Positions 30,948 to 43,162 are shown, counted from the stretch's first letter. The stretch is 64,000 nt of DNA from Cordia subcordata (GCA_028554755.1 JAPTOF010000037.1:322431-386430); one strand, 5' to 3'. Notes: generated from the letters alone by a model not told the origin. Numbers and translations: made by a program.

Positions 30948-31470
30948 GAATGGAAGCCAGCTAGAAGGAAGAACATTGCAAGAAGAAAAGAGGATGTTGC
31001 ATCTACCTCTTTACCCTTAAGCACTCGGCCACCCTTCCCAAAGGATGGTAAGCCCTCAAATTCTCTTACACGCATGGCTCACACAAATAACTTTGTAATC
31101 CTTGATGGGAATTTTGAATTAGAAGAAGGTGAATTTGCCAATATGGGAAAGGAAAGTGTTCAAAACAATCAAGCACTTTTGCAAAATCAGCAAGGCACAA
31201 TGGATTTGCAGCTTTTGACTCAACACCTATTCTTCCCAATGATTTTTGTTCTTGGAACATCAGGGGATTCAATTCCCCAAACAAACATGATGACGTAAAA
31301 CTTTTGATTAATAAGCATAAATTGGACATCTTGTGCTTTTTGGAAACAAAGTTAGTTAACTTGGATAGCACTCTTGCCATTGGCTCTTCCTTCAATAAAA
31401 TGGGTTTTGAGAATTATGTGGATGAAAAGATTAGGGGTCGGCTTGGCTCTTTTGGAAGCATGATATTAAC

Positions 31471-32019
31471 GTGAAGGTGATTGACTCATTTGATCAAGGC
31501 ATCCTTTGCTTCTTCAAAAACTTAAATCACTCATTCCTTGTGGCCTTCATCTATGGGAGGAATGATACAAATCAAAGAAACAAGCTTTGGAAGAAGATTT
31601 GTCTCTGGAGTACTTGGTGTGAAGATGGATGTTTTTGCTTAATTGCGGACTTTAATGAGGTACTTCATGAAAGGGATGGGTTTAACTCATCCACACTCCC
31701 TAGTAGTGCTTGGAACTTTAAAAAATGCATTGCAAATTCAAATATGCATAAAATCAAAGCACTAAGGCCACATTATACTTGGACAAGCCGAAGCTCTAGC
31801 TCTCTTTTCTTGGCAAGCAGACTTATGAGCATCGAGGAGCATCGTGGGATGAATGCTATGAAGGATACTTTCTTATTGGTGGACACTCCGAGGATTTCCG
31901 ACCATTGCCCACTTATCATGTTCTCAAATAAGATATGGAACTCCACTCCAAAACCTTTCAAATTCGACAATATTTCATCCTCTCATCATGACTTTTTGCC
32001 TTTCGTTCAAAAACATTAG
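31471..32019 (+). pseudogene. Endonuclease core of unit 4 (longest EN frame in the array)
   Basis: A 182-codon frame reads KVIDSFDQGILCFFKNLNHSFLVAFIYGRND, LIADFNEVLHERDG, HYTWTSRSSS and ISDHCPLIMFSN, so three of the four APE-type EN catalytic blocks sit in one frame. GDFNE reads ADFNE, as in nearly all units. The N-terminal block (WNIRG and LETK) is in other frames upstream (31240-31450), separated by the five-T start and the shift before KVIDSF. It ends at the linker stop after PFVQKH. Confidence 0.82.
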
Positions 32020-32955
32020 AGTGCACGGGTTTTGGCACTCCAATGTATATTCTTTTTCAAAAGCAAAGAATCCTCAAGAAGGCTCTCAAAGAGTTCGACA
32101 AGAAGTTTTTTGGCAATATTCCACACAATATTGGTAAGCTTAGAAGCAAACTTGAGGACATTCAAAATGCCATTCTCAATGGTGATCATAAAACAACTTT
32201 GATTTAGAGCAAAAAAACACTCACTCTACATATTAAAGAACTTGAGGCCATTTTTTTTTGCGAGTTAAGAAAGTTTTTATTTCAACGCAATTTTGGTACA
32301 TCCAAATGTTACCCCTCAAACCCAATCAAATGCAAACAATACAAAGAAAAGCACAAAGTTTGAGGTGTAGAGAAAAAGAAAAAGGGGGTTACAACCCATT
32401 ACAAATGAATTTTCCTAGCATAAAAGAAGTGACAACTTGAAGTCAATTGATTGCATCATGAAGACATTAGAGAAATTCTATGAGTTCTCGGGTCTCAAAG
32501 TAAATTGCAACAAAAGTGATGTTTTTCTTGGAGGCATATCCCAAGAGGTTAAGAAGCTTATCCTTGAAAAACTTGGTTTCAAAGAGTGGTTACTTCCAAT
32601 TAGATACCTTGGAGTTCCATTGGTAACTAGGAAGCTTCGCAAAGGAGATTGTGGGCCACTTTTACAGAAAATCGATAGAAGAATTGAGCATTGGACCACT
32701 AAAAGTCTCTCATATGCTGGAAGAGTATTGCTCATTAAGTCAACACTCACACAAATTTGTGCATTTTGGGCAAGTTCACTTCTTCTTCCGAAGGGCATCA
32801 TCAAAGAAATTGAGTCAAAGTTTTGTGCATTTCTTTGGAGAGATCTGAGCAAAACTTGCATGGAGCAATGTTTGTGTTCCATTGGATGAAGGAGGATTGG
32901 GAATTAGATCTTTGGAAGACATCAACAATACTTTCTTCACAAAATTTTTTGGAGA

Positions 32956-33894
32956 ATGTATGCTTTTCGTGAATCTCTTTGGAGCAAATGGGTTCATTCA
33001 AACTACATTAAGAATGAATCAATTTGGACAATCTCTTGCCCAAATGACTCAAGCTGGATCTTAAAGAAGCTTCTCAATTGCCGAGCTTCAACTAGAAGTC
33101 ATATTTCACATATTCTTGGAGATGGGAGAGACGCACACTTTTGGCTTGATAAATGGCATGACAATGGTACTCTCCTTGAACATTGGAATGGCACTTTCAA
33201 CCATCCACCACCTCATGCAAAGGCACAAGAAATCTTCTCAAATGGCTCTTGGAATTGGCCAATTCAGCTTATGCATATCCCCATCCCAAACGCTGCCACC
33301 GTTGAAAATAGGTTGGATTCTTACTCTTGGAGTCGCTCAAATGATGGGAAACTCTCTTTTAAGCATACTTGGGAGCACTTGCGTAAGCGAAAAAGAAAGA
33401 TTGAATGGCACAATGCTGTTTGGTTTAAAATCCACACACCAAAGCATGCTTTTATCACTTGGACTGCAATGCATGATAGGCTCACAACAAAATTCAGAAT
33501 GCTCACTTGGGGTATTGAAATCAACTCCAATTGCATATTTTGCAACTTTGCTTGCGAAACAAGGGACCATCTTTTCTTCCATTGTAGCTTTACAAGAAGA
33601 ATTTGGCAAAGAGGGCTGGAGTTAACATGCATAAAAGATCCACCGACATCATGGAATGAAATCCTCGCTTTCTTTACTCCATACGTTCTTGAAGGCAATC
33701 TCAAAGCTACACTCATCAAGCATTTCTTTGGAGCAACAATTTATTTCATTTGGCTGGAAAGGAACAGTAGACAATTCAGCAGCGGAGCAAAAGCGGAAGA
33801 GCAAATCTTTTCATCCATCTTCAACCATGTTCGAATTAATTGTTCAATTGTAAAGCTTTTCTCTTCTTCTTTTATCATGAATATCATTTTTTAG
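32956..33894 (+). pseudogene. ORF2 C-terminus of unit 4, altered end
   Basis: 312 codons run from MYAFRESLWSKWVHSNYIKN through WLDKWHDNG and the HNAVWFKIHTPKH variant to zf-RVT CIFCNFACETRDHLFFHC and LATIYFIWLERNSRQ-type sequence. The last 20 or so codons (NCSIVKLFSSSFIMN) differ from all other units because of the local mutation patch, and the frame stops early. It has no catalytic core. Confidence 0.8.
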
Positions 33895-33971
33895 AATTGG
33901 GGTATCGAGGATTTATTAGAATGAGCTTCCCCTTATTTTGATTCTCATGTACATTTTTTGTAATTAATATT

Positions 33972-34529
33972 GTGCATTCACTTTTCGCGAAAAAAAAAAA
34001 AAGAGAATGGAAGCCAGCTAGAAGGAAGAACATTGCAAGAAGAAAAGAGGATGTTGCATCTACCTCTTTACCCTTAAGCACTCGGCCACCCTTCCCAAAG
34101 GATGGTAAGCCCTCAAATTCTCTTACACGCATGGCTCACACAAATAACTTTGTAATCCTTGATGGGAATTTTGAATTAGAAGAAGGTGAATTTGCCAATA
34201 TGGGAAAGGAAAGTGTTCAAAACAATCAAGCACTTTTGCAAAATCAGCAAGGCACAATGGATTTGCAGCTTTTGACTCAACACCTATTCTTCCCAATGAT
34301 TTTTGTTCTTGGAACATCGAGATTCAATTCCCCAAACAAACATGATGACGTAAAACTTTTGATTAATAAGCATAAATTGGACATCTTGTGCTTTTTGGAA
34401 ACAAAGTTAGTTAACTTGGATAGCACTCTTGCCATTGGCTCTTCCTTCAATAAAATGGGTTTTGAGAATTATGTGGATGAAAAGATTAGGGGTCGGCTTG
34501 GCTCTTTTGGAAGCATGATATTAACGTGA
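33972..34529 (+). pseudogene. Junction ORF of unit 5, ORF1 tail fused to EN start
   Basis: 185 codons run from the 3' UTR of unit 4 through the poly(A) and ORF1 tail and, by compensating indels at the ORF2 start (five T, then CATCGAGATTC), stay in frame with RFNSPNKHDDVKLLINKHKLDILCFLETK of EN. The invariant WN of WNIRG is lost (VLGTSRF). The same arrangement occurs in unit 9 at 46180-46737 and partly in unit 11. It ends at GSFGSMILT because of a one-base shift. No function is proposed. Confidence 0.72.
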
Positions 34530-37053
34530 AGGTGATTGACTCATTTGATCAAGGCATCCTTTGCTTCTTCAAAAACTTAAATCACTCATTCCTTGTGGCC
34601 TTCATCTATGGGAGGAATGATACAAATCAAAGAAACAAGCTTTGGAAGAAGATTTGTCTCTGGAGTACTTGGTGTGAAGATGGATGTTTTTGCTTAATTG
34701 CGGACTTTAATGAGGTACTTCATGAAAGGGATGGGTTTAACTCATCCACACTCCTAGTAGTGCTTGGAACTTTAAAAAATGCATTGCAAATTCAAATATG
34801 CATAAAATCAAAGCACTAAGGCCACATTATACTTGGACAAGCCGAAGCTCTAGCTCTCTTTTCTTGGCAAGCAGACTTAACAGAGCATCGGGGAACGACT
34901 GTTGGATGAATGCTATGAAGGATACTTTCTTATTGGTGGACACTCAGGATTTCCGACCATTGCCCACTTATCATGTTCTCAAATAAGATATGGAACTCCA
35001 CTCCAAAACCTTTCAAATTCGACAATATTTCATCCTCTCATCATGACTTTTTGCCTTTCGTTCAAAAACATTAGAGTGCACGGGTTTTGGCACTCCAATG
35101 TATATTCTTTTTCAAAAGCAAAGAATCCTCAAGAAGGCTCTCAAAGAGTTCGACAAGAAGTTTTTTGGCAATATTCCACACAATATTGGTAAGCTTAGAA
35201 GCAAACTTGAGGACATTCAAAATGCCATTCTCAATGGTGATCATAAAACAACTTTGATTTAGAGCAAAAAAACACTCACTCTACATATTAAAGAACTTGA
35301 GGCCATTTTTTTTTGCGAGTTAAGAAAGTTTTTATTTCAACGCAATTTTGGTACATCCAAATGTTACCCCTCAAACCCAATCAAATGCAAACAATACAAA
35401 GAAAAGCACAAAGTTTGATGGGTAGAGCAAAAGAAAGGGGGTTACAACCCATTACAAATGAATTTTCCTAGCATAAAAGAAGTGACAACTTGAAGTCAAT
35501 TGATTGCATCATGAAGACATTAGAGAAATTCTATGAGTTCTCGGGTCTCAAAGTAAATTGCAACAAAAGTGATGTTTTTCTTGGAGGCATATCCCAAGAG
35601 GTTAAGAAGCTTATCCTTGAAAAACTTGGTTTCAAAGATGCGTAACTACCAATTAGAAACATTTGAGTACAATTGGTAACTAGGAAGCTTAGCAAAGGAG
35701 ATTGTGGGCCACTTTTACAGAAAATCGATAGAAGAATTGAGCATTGGACCACTAAAAGTCTCTCATATGCTGGAAGAGTATTGCTCATTAAGTCAACACT
35801 CACACAAATTTGTGCATTTTGGGCAAGTTCACTTCTTCTTCGAAGGGCATCATCAAAGAAATTGAGTCAAAGTTTTGTGCATTTCTTTGGAGAGATCTGA
35901 GAGCAAAACTTGCATGGAGCAATGTTTGTGTTCCATTGGATGAAGGAGGATTGGGAATTAGATCTTTGGAAGACATCAACAATACTTTCTTCACAAAATT
36001 TTTTTGGAGAATGTATGCTTTTCGTGAATCTCTTTGGAGCAAATGGGTTCATTCAAACTACATTAAGAATGAATCAATTTGGACAATCTCTTGCCCAAAT
36101 GACTCAAGCTGGATCTTAAAGAAGCTTCTCAATTGCGAGCTTCAACTAGAAGTCATATTTCACATATTCTTGGAGATGGGAGAGCGCACACTTTTGGCTT
36201 GATAAATGGCATGACAATGGTACTCTCCTTGAACATTGGAATGGCACTTTCAACCATCCACCACCTCATGCAAAGGCACAAGAAATCTTCTCAAATGGCT
36301 CTTGGAATTGGCCAATTCAGCTTATGCATATCCCCATCCCAAACGCTGCCACCGTTGAAAATAGGTTGGATTCTTACTCTTGGAGTCGCTCAAATGATGG
36401 GAAACTCTCTTTTAAGCATACTTGGGAGCACTTGCGTAAGCGAAAAAGAAAGATTGAATGGCACAATGCTGTTTGGTTTAAAACCACACACCAAAGCATG
36501 CTTTTATCACTTGGACTGCAATGCATGATAGGCTCACAACAAAATTCAGAATGCTCACTTGGGGTATTGAAATCAACTCCAATTGCATATTTTGCAACTT
36601 TGCTTGCGAAACAAGGGACCATCTTTTCTTCCATTGTAGCTTTACAAGAAGAATTTGGCAAAGAGGGCTGGAGTTAACATGCATAAAAGATCCACCGACA
36701 TCATGGAATGAAATCCTCGCTTTCTTTACTCCATACGTTCTTGAAGGCAATCTCAAAGCTACACTCATCAAGCATTTCTTTGGAGCAACAATTTATTTCA
36801 TTTGGCTGGAAAGGAACAGTAGACAATTCAGCAACGGAGCACAAACGGAAGAGCAAATCTTTTCATCCATCTTCAACCATGTTGAATTAAATGTTCAATT
36901 GGAAAGCTTTTTATTTTTTTTTGTATAAATAAATTCATTTTTAAGAATTGGGTAATCGAGGCTATATTAGAATGAGCTTCCCCTTCTTTTGATTCTCATG
37001 TACATCTTTTGTAATTAATATAGTGCATTCACTTTTTGCGCAAAAAAAAAAAA
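34003..37053 (+). repeat. Array unit 5 (3051 bp)
   Basis: It carries the GGGGAACGACTG allele, otherwise seen only in units 2 and 12, together with the two-base loss at CTCAGG that destroys SDH. GAACATCGAGATTC, which lacks bases of CAGGGG, is shared with units 9 and 11. A dense patch at 35630-35700 garbles the RYLG thumb motif. AGAGCGCAC (one base short) breaks the frame near 36184. The insert starts at 35306. The tail is 12 A. Confidence 0.94.
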
Positions 37054-37571
37054 GAGAATGGAAGCCAGCTAGAAGGAAGAACATTGCAAGAAGAAAAGAG
37101 GATGTTGCATCTACCTCTTTACCCTTAAGCACTCGGCCACCCTTCCCAAAGGATGGTAAGCCCTCAAATTCTCTTACACGCATGGCTCACACAAATAACT
37201 TTGTAATCCTTGATGGGAATTTTGAATTAGAAGAAGGTGAATTTGCCAATATGGGAAAGGAAAGTGTTCAAAACAATCAAGCACTTTTGCAAAATCAGCA
37301 AGGCACAATGGATTTGCAGCTTTTGACTCAACACCTATTCTTCCCAATGATTTTTTGTTCTTGGAACATCAGGGGATTCAATTCCCCAAACAAACATGAT
37401 GACGTAAAACTTTTGATTAATAAGCATAAATTGGACATCTTGTGCTTTTTGGAAACAAAGTTAGTTAACTTGGATAGCACTCTTGCCATTGGCTCTTCCT
37501 TCAATAAAATGGGTTTTGAGAATTATGTGGATGAAAAGATTAGGGTCGGCTTGGCTCTTTTGGAAGCATGA
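37023..37571 (+). pseudogene. Fused ORF1 tail - EN N-terminus (unit 6)
   Basis: 182 codons start in unit 5's 3' UTR and read the poly(A) as Lys. They then give the ORF1 tail (EWKPARRKN ... NNFVILDGNFELEEGEFANMG) and pass directly into MIFCSWNIRGFNSPNKHDDVKLL with CFLETK. The normal ORF1 stop is bypassed because ACTCCAACACCC has become ACTCAACACC. This is the only unit where WNIRG and LETK lie in the same frame as the ORF1 tail. A one-base shift near 37545 ends it before KVIDSF. Confidence 0.75.
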
Positions 37572-38356
37572 TATTAACGTGAAGGTGATTGACTCATTTG
37601 ATCAAGGCATCCTTTGCTTCTTCAAAAACTTAAATCACTCATTCCTTGTGGCCTTCATCTATGGGAGGAATGATACAAATCAAAGAAACAAGCTTTGGAA
37701 GAAGATTTGTCTCTGGAGTACTTGGTGTGAAGATGGATGTTATTGCTTAATTGCGCACTTTAGTGAGGTACTTCATGAAAGGGATGGGTTTAACTCATCC
37801 ACACTCCCTAGTAGTGCTTGGAACTTTAAAAAATGCATTGCAAATTCAAATATGCATAAAATCAAAGCACTAAGGCCACATTATACTTGGACAAGCCGAA
37901 GCTCTAGCTCTCTTTTCTTGGCAAGCGGACTTATGAGCATCGAGGAGCATTGTTGGATGAATGCTATGAAGGATACTTTCTTATTGGTGGACACTCAGGA
38001 TTTCCGACCATTGCCCACTGATCATGTTCTCAAATAAGGAATGGAACTCCACTCCAAAACCTTTCAAATTCGACAATATTTCATCCTCTCATCATGACTT
38101 TTTACATTTCGTTCAAAAACAATAGAGTGCACGGGTTTTGGCACTCCAATGTATATTCTTTTTCAAAAGCAAAGAATCCTCAAGAAGGCTCTCAAAGAGT
38201 TCGACAAGAAGTTTTTTGGCAATATTCCACACAATATTGGTAAGCTTAGAAGCAAACTTGAGGACATTCAAAATGCCATTCTCAATGGTGATCATAAAAC
38301 AACTTTGATTTAGAGCAAAAAAACACTCACTCTACATATTAAAGAACTTGAGGCCA
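37568..38356 (+). pseudogene. EN C-terminal part and linker of unit 6
   Basis: The frame 37568-38037 reads KHDINVKVIDSFDQGILCFF, LIAHFSEVLHERDG and HYTWTSRSSS, then leaves frame where SDHCPL should be, because CTCCGAGG is CTCAGG. The catalytic Asp and Asn of DFNE are His and Ser. The linker follows (GTGCACGGGTTTTGGCACTCC, the ARVFGTP motif, one T short) and LEDIQNAILNGDHKTTLI, then a TAG shared by all units, up to ELEA where the antisense insert begins. Confidence 0.78.
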
Positions 38357-38534
38357 TTTTTTTTTGCGAGTTAAGAAAGTTTTTATTTCAACGCAATTTT
38401 GGTACATCCAAATGTTACCCCTCAAACCCAATCAAATGCAAACAATACAAAGAAAAGCACAAAGTGTGATGGGTAGAGCAAAAGAAAAGGGGGTTACAAC
38501 CCATTACAAATGAATTTTCCTAGCATAAAAGAAG
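38357..38534 (-). mobile_element. Antisense LINE 3' end replacing the RT core (present in every complete unit)
   Basis: On the minus strand this 178-bp piece ends GAAATAAAAACTTTCTTAACTCGC followed by nine A, the same kind of terminal box as the other LINEs, so it is the 5'-truncated 3' end of a further family. It sits after the ELEA codons, and the sequence resumes just past FADD (LKSIDCIM). About 1.1 kb of RT present in epsilon is therefore missing. Its nine-T starts elsewhere are 26130, 29190, 32251, 35306, 41409, 44460, 47511, 50550, 53597, 56650, 59702 and 62745. No duplicated target is recognisable, because the right flank was deleted. Confidence 0.85.
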
Positions 38535-40029
38535 TGACAACTTGAAGTCAATTGATTGCATCATGAAGACATTAGAGAAATTCTATGAGTTCTCGGGTCT
38601 CAAAGTAAATTGCAACAAAAGTGATGTTTTTCTTGGAGGCATATCCCAAGAGGTTAAGAAGCTTATCCTTGAAAAACTTGGTTTCAAATATGGGTTACTT
38701 CAAATTAGATACCTTGGAGTTCCATTGGTAACTAGGAAGCTTCGCAAAGGAGATTGTGGGCCACTTTTACAGAAAATCGATAGAAGAATTGAGCATTGGA
38801 CCACTAAAAGTCTCTCATATGCTGGAAGAGTATTGCTCATTAAGTCAACACTCACACAAATTTGTGCATTTTGGGCAAGTTCACTTCTTCTTCGAAGGGC
38901 ATCATCAAAGAAATTGAGTCAAAGTTTTGTGCATTTCTTTGGAGAGATCTGAGCAAAAATTGCATGGAGCAATGTTTGTGTTCCATTGGATGAAGGAGGA
39001 TTGGGAATTAGATCTTTGGAAGACATCAACAATACTTTCTTCACAAAAAGTTTTTGGAGAATGTATGCTTTTCGTGAATCTCTTTGGAGCAAATGGGTTC
39101 ATTCAAACTACATTAAGAATGAATCAATTTGGACAATCTCTTGCCCAAATGACTCAAGCTGGATCTTAAAGAAGCTTCTCAATTGCCGAGCTTCAACTAG
39201 AAGTCATATTTCACATATTCTTGGAGATGGGAGAGACGCACACTTTTGGCTTGATAAATGGCATGACAATGGTACTCTCCTTGAACATTGGAATGGCACT
39301 TTCAACCATCCACCACCTCATGCAAAGGCACAAGAAATCTTCTCAAATGGCTCTTGGAATTGGCCAATTCAGCTTATGCATATCCCCATCCCAAACGCTG
39401 CCACCGTTGAAAATAGGTTGGATTCTTACTCTTGGAGTCGCTCAAATGATGGGAAATTCTCTTTTAAGCATACTTGGGAGCACTTGCGTGAGCGAAAAAG
39501 AAAGATTGAATGGCACAATGCTGTTTGGTTTAAAAACCACACACCAAAGCATGCTTTTATCACTTGGACTGCAATGCATGATAGGCTCACAACAAAATTC
39601 AGAATGCTCACTTGGGGTATTGAAATCAACTCCAATTGCATATTTTGCAACTTTGCTTGCGAAACAAGGGACCATCTTTTCTTCCATTGTAGCTTTACAA
39701 GAAGAATTTGGCAAAGAGGGCTGGAGTTAACATGCATAAAAGATCCACCGACATCATGGAATGAAATCCTCGCTTTCTTTACTCCATACGTTCTTGAAGG
39801 CAATCTCAAAGCTACACTCATCAAGCATTTCTTTGGAGCAACAATTTATTTCATTTGGCTGGAAAGGAACAGTAGACAATTCAACAGCGGAGCAAAAGCG
39901 GAAGAGCAAATCTTTTCATCCATCTTCAACCATGTTCGAATTAAATGTTCAATTGGAAAGCTTTTCACTTCTTCTTGTATCAACAAAATCATTTGTAAGA
40001 ATTGGGGAATCGAGGCTATATTAGAATGA
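38535..40029 (+). pseudogene. ORF2 C-terminal half of unit 6 (thumb, connection, zf-RVT)
   Basis: Two frames: 38542-38952 (KSIDCIMKTLEKF ... SLSYAGRVLLIKSTLTQICAFWASSLLL), then after a shift around 38900-38950 the 347-codon frame 38986-40029. The latter carries DEGGLGIRSLEDINNTFF, SFWRMYAFRESLW, HFWLDKWHDNG, WNWPIQLMHIP, HAFITWTAMHDRLTTKFRML, zf-RVT CIFCNFACETRDHLFFHC, and the native end ICKNWGIEAILE with a TGA stop. This is one of the two longest C-terminal frames in the array. It lacks all RT catalytic aspartates. Confidence 0.85.
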
Positions 40030-40107
40030 GCTTCCCCTTCTTTTGATTCTCATGTACATCTTTTGTAATTAATATAGTGCATTCACTTTTCGCGCAAAAA
40101 AAAAAAA
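40030..40107 (+). other. 3' UTR, terminal box and poly(A) of unit 6
   Basis: About 66 bases of 3' UTR contain TTTTGTAATTAATATAG and end CATTCACTTTTCGCGC before 12 A (40096-40107). It joins GAGAATGGAAGCC of unit 7 without any other DNA. The terminal box is the presumed RT start signal of the parent LINE. Confidence 0.85.
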
Positions 40108-43100
40108 GAGAATGGAAGCCAGCTAGAAGGAAGAACATTGCAAGAAGAAAAGAGGATGTTGCATCTACCTCTTTACCCTTAAGCACTCGGCCACCCTTCC
40201 CAAAGGATGGTAAGCCCTCAAATTCTCTTACACGCATGGCTCACACAAATAACTTTGTAATCCTTGATGGGAATTTTGAATTAGAAGAAGGTGAATTTGC
40301 CAATATGGGAAAGGAAAGTGTTCAAAACAATCAAGCACTTTTGCAAAATCAGCAAGGCACAATGGATTTGCAGCTTTTGACTCAACACCTATTCTTCCCA
40401 ATGATTTTTGTTCTTGGAACATCAGGGGATTCAATTCCCCAAACAAACATGATGACGTAAAACTTTTGATTAATAAGCATAAATTGGACATCTTGTGCTT
40501 TTTGGAAACAAAGTTAGTTAACTTGGATAGCACTCTTGCCATTGGCTCTTCCTTCAATAAAATGGGTTTTGAGAATTATGTGGATGAAAAGATTATGGGT
40601 CGGCTTGGCTCTTTTGGAAGCATGATATTAACGTGAAGGTGATTGACTCATTTGATCAAGGCATCCTTTGCTTCTTCAAAAACTTAAATCACTCATTCCT
40701 TGTGGCCTTCATCTATGGGAGGAATGATACAAATCAAAGAAACAAGCTTTGGAAGAAGATTTGTCTCTGGAGTACTTGGTGTGAAGATGGATGTTTTTGC
40801 TTAATTGCGGACTTTAATGAGGTACTTCATGAAAGGGATGGGTTTAACTCATCCACACTCCCTAGTAGTGCTTGGAACTTTAAAAAATGCATTGCAAATT
40901 CAAATATGCATAAAATCAAAGCACTAAGGCCACATTATACTTGGACAAGCGAAGCTCTAGCTCTCTTTTCTTGGCAAGCGGACTTATGAGCATCGAGAGC
41001 ATTGTTGGATGAATGCTATGAAGGATACTTTCTTATTGGTGGACACTCAGGATTTCCGACCATTGCCCACTTATCATGTTCTCAAATAAGATATGGAACT
41101 CCACTCCAAAACCTTTCAAATTCGACAATATTTCATCCTCTCATCATGACTTTTTGCCTTTCGTTCAAAAACATTAGAGTGCACGGGTTTTGGCACTCCA
41201 ATGTATATTCTTTTTCAAAAGCAAAGAATCCTCAAGAAGGCTCTCAAAGAGTTCGACAAGAAGTTTTTTGGCAATATTCCACACAATATTGGTAAGCTTA
41301 GAAGCAAACTTGAGGACATTCAAAATGCCATTCTCAATGGTGATCATAAAACAACTTTGATTTAGAGCAAAAAAACACTCACTCTACATATTAAAGAACT
41401 TGAGGCCATTTTTTTTTGCGAGTTAAGAAAGTTTTTATTTCAACGCAATTTTGGTACATCCAAATGTTACCCCTCAAACCCAATCAAATGCAAACAATAC
41501 AAAGAAAAGCACAAAGTTTGAGGGTAGAGCAAAAGAAAAAGGGGTTACAACCCATTACAAATGAATTTTCCTAGCATAAAAGAAGTGACAACTTGAAGTC
41601 AATGATTCCAACATTAAGACATTAGAGAAATTCTATGAGTTCTCGGTTCTAAAAGTAAATTGAAACAAAAGTGATGTTTTTATTGGAGGCATATCACAAG
41701 AGGTTAAGAAGCTAATAATTGAAAAACTTTGTTTCAAAGATGGGTTACTTCAATTAGATACCTTGGAGTTCCATTGGTAACTAGGAAGCTTCGCAAAGGA
41801 GATTGTGGGCCACTTTTACAGAAAATCGATAGAAGAATTGAGCATTGGACCACTAAAAGTCTCTCATATGCTGGAAGAGTATTGCTCATTAAGTCAACAC
41901 TCACACAAATTTGTGCATTTTGGGCAAGTTCACTTCTTCTTCCGTAGGGCATCATCAAAGAAATTGAGTCAAAGTTTTGTGCATTTCTTTGGAGAGATAC
42001 GGGAGCAAAAATTGCATGGAGCAATGTTTGTGTTCCATTGGATGAAGGAGGATTGGGAATTAGATCTTTGGAAGACATCAACAATACTTTCTTCACAAAA
42101 ATTTTTTGGAGAATGTATGCTTTTCGTGAATCTCTTTGGAGCAAATGGGTTCATTCAAACTACATTAAGAATGAATCAATTTGGACAATCTCTTGCCCAA
42201 ATGACTCAAGCTGGATCTTAAAGAAGCTTCTCAATTGCCGAGCTTCAACTAGAAGTCATATTTCACATATTCTTGGAGATGGGAGAGACGCACACTTTTG
42301 GCTTGATAAATGGCATGACAATGGTACTCTCCTTGAACATTGGAATGGCACTTTCAACCATCCACCACCTCATGCAAAGGCACAAGAAATCTTCTCAAAT
42401 GGCTCTTGGAATTGGCCAATTCAGCTTATGCATATCCCCATCCCAAACGCTGCCACCGTTGAAAATAGGTTGGATTCTTACTCTTGGAGTCGCTCAAATG
42501 ATGGGAAATTCTCTTTTAAGCATACTTGGGGGCACTTGCGTAAGCGAAAAAGAAAGATTGAATGGCACAATGCTGTTTGGTTTAAATACCACACACCAAA
42601 GCATGCTTTTATCACTTGGACTGCAATGCATGATAGGCTCACAACAAAATTCAGAATGCTCACTTGGGGTATTGAAATCAACTCCAATTGCATATTTTGC
42701 AACTTTGCTTGCGAAACAAGGGACCATCTTTTCTTCCATTGTAGCTTTACAAGAAGAATTTGGCAAAGAGGGCTGGAGTTAACATGCATAAAAGATCCAC
42801 CGACATCATGGAATGAAATCCTCGCTTTCTTTACTCCATACGTTCTTGAAGGCAATCTCAAAGCTACACTCATCAAGCATTTCTTTGGAGCAACAATTTA
42901 TTTCATTTGGCTGGAAAGGAACAGTAGACAATTCAACAGCGGAGCAAAAGCGGAAGAGCCAATCTTTTCATCCATCTTCAACCATGTTCGAATTAAATGT
43001 TCAATTGGAAAGCTTTTCACTTCTTATTGTATCAACAAAATCATTTGTAAGAATTGGGGAATCGAGGCTATATTAGAATGAGCTTCCCCTTCTTTTGATT

Positions 43101-43162
43101 CTCATGTACATCTTTTGTAATTAATATAGTGCATTCACTTTTCGCGCAAAAAAAAAAAAAAA
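40108..43162 (+). repeat. Array unit 7 (3055 bp)
   Basis: The EN start has five T (out of frame); KVIDSF ... HYTWTSEALA is read at 40633-40989. A broad patch of substitutions and indels lies at 41600-41760, just after the antisense insert (starting 41409), and breaks LKSIDCIM. The GATACGGGAGC variant matches units 2 and 8. It has GGGGGCAC (HTWGHLRK), shared with units 9 and 14, and FKYHTPKH, shared with unit 13. The tail is 15 A. Confidence 0.94.
42038..43081 (+). pseudogene. ORF2 C-terminus of unit 7 (347 codons)
   Basis: The frame is continuous from DEGGLGIRSLEDINNTFFTKIFWRMY to the native stop after NWGIEAILE, with zf-RVT ligands intact. It equals unit 6 in length and differs by KYHTPKH, GAKAEEPIF (a Q-to-P change) and FTSYCIN. 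No catalytic core precedes it in frame. Confidence 0.83.

Larger units (their letters stand above)
30948..34002 (+). repeat. Array unit 4 (3055 bp)
   Basis: This is the last unit from the left to keep CTCCGAGG and thus the SDH box. It has the GAGCATCG allele in place of GGGGAACGACTG. The thumb reads KEWLLPIRYLG. The antisense insert starts at 32251. Changes cluster at 33835-33990 and destroy the last ORF2 codons and the GCGC of the terminal box (TTCGCGAAAA). The tail is 13 A. Confidence 0.94.
37054..40107 (+). repeat. Array unit 6 (3054 bp), reference unit for the layout
   Basis: This unit has the cleanest set of parts and is annotated in detail below. Six T are present at the ORF2 start. 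Two C are missing upstream, so ORF1 tail and EN share one frame. It shares the GTGAGCG codon pair (HLRERK) and FKNHTPKH with unit 2, unlike its direct neighbours. The EN catalytic box reads AHFSEV instead of ADFNEV. The tail is 12 A. Confidence 0.95.

Noticed and set aside
39426..39824. A 132-codon minus-strand ORF (MMSVALRLPSRTYG...) repeated in most units
   Set aside because: It is the shadow of the zf-RVT coding strand, with no start context or homology of its own.
40228..40557. A minus-strand ORF of about 109 codons recurring in nearly every array unit (also 28006-28335, 31066-31395, 43281-43610, 49371-49700, 55466-55795)
   Set aside because: It is the exact antisense of the ORF1 tail and EN start. 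It recurs only because the unit recurs, its composition has no domain, and the sense strand carries the recognisable LINE motifs.
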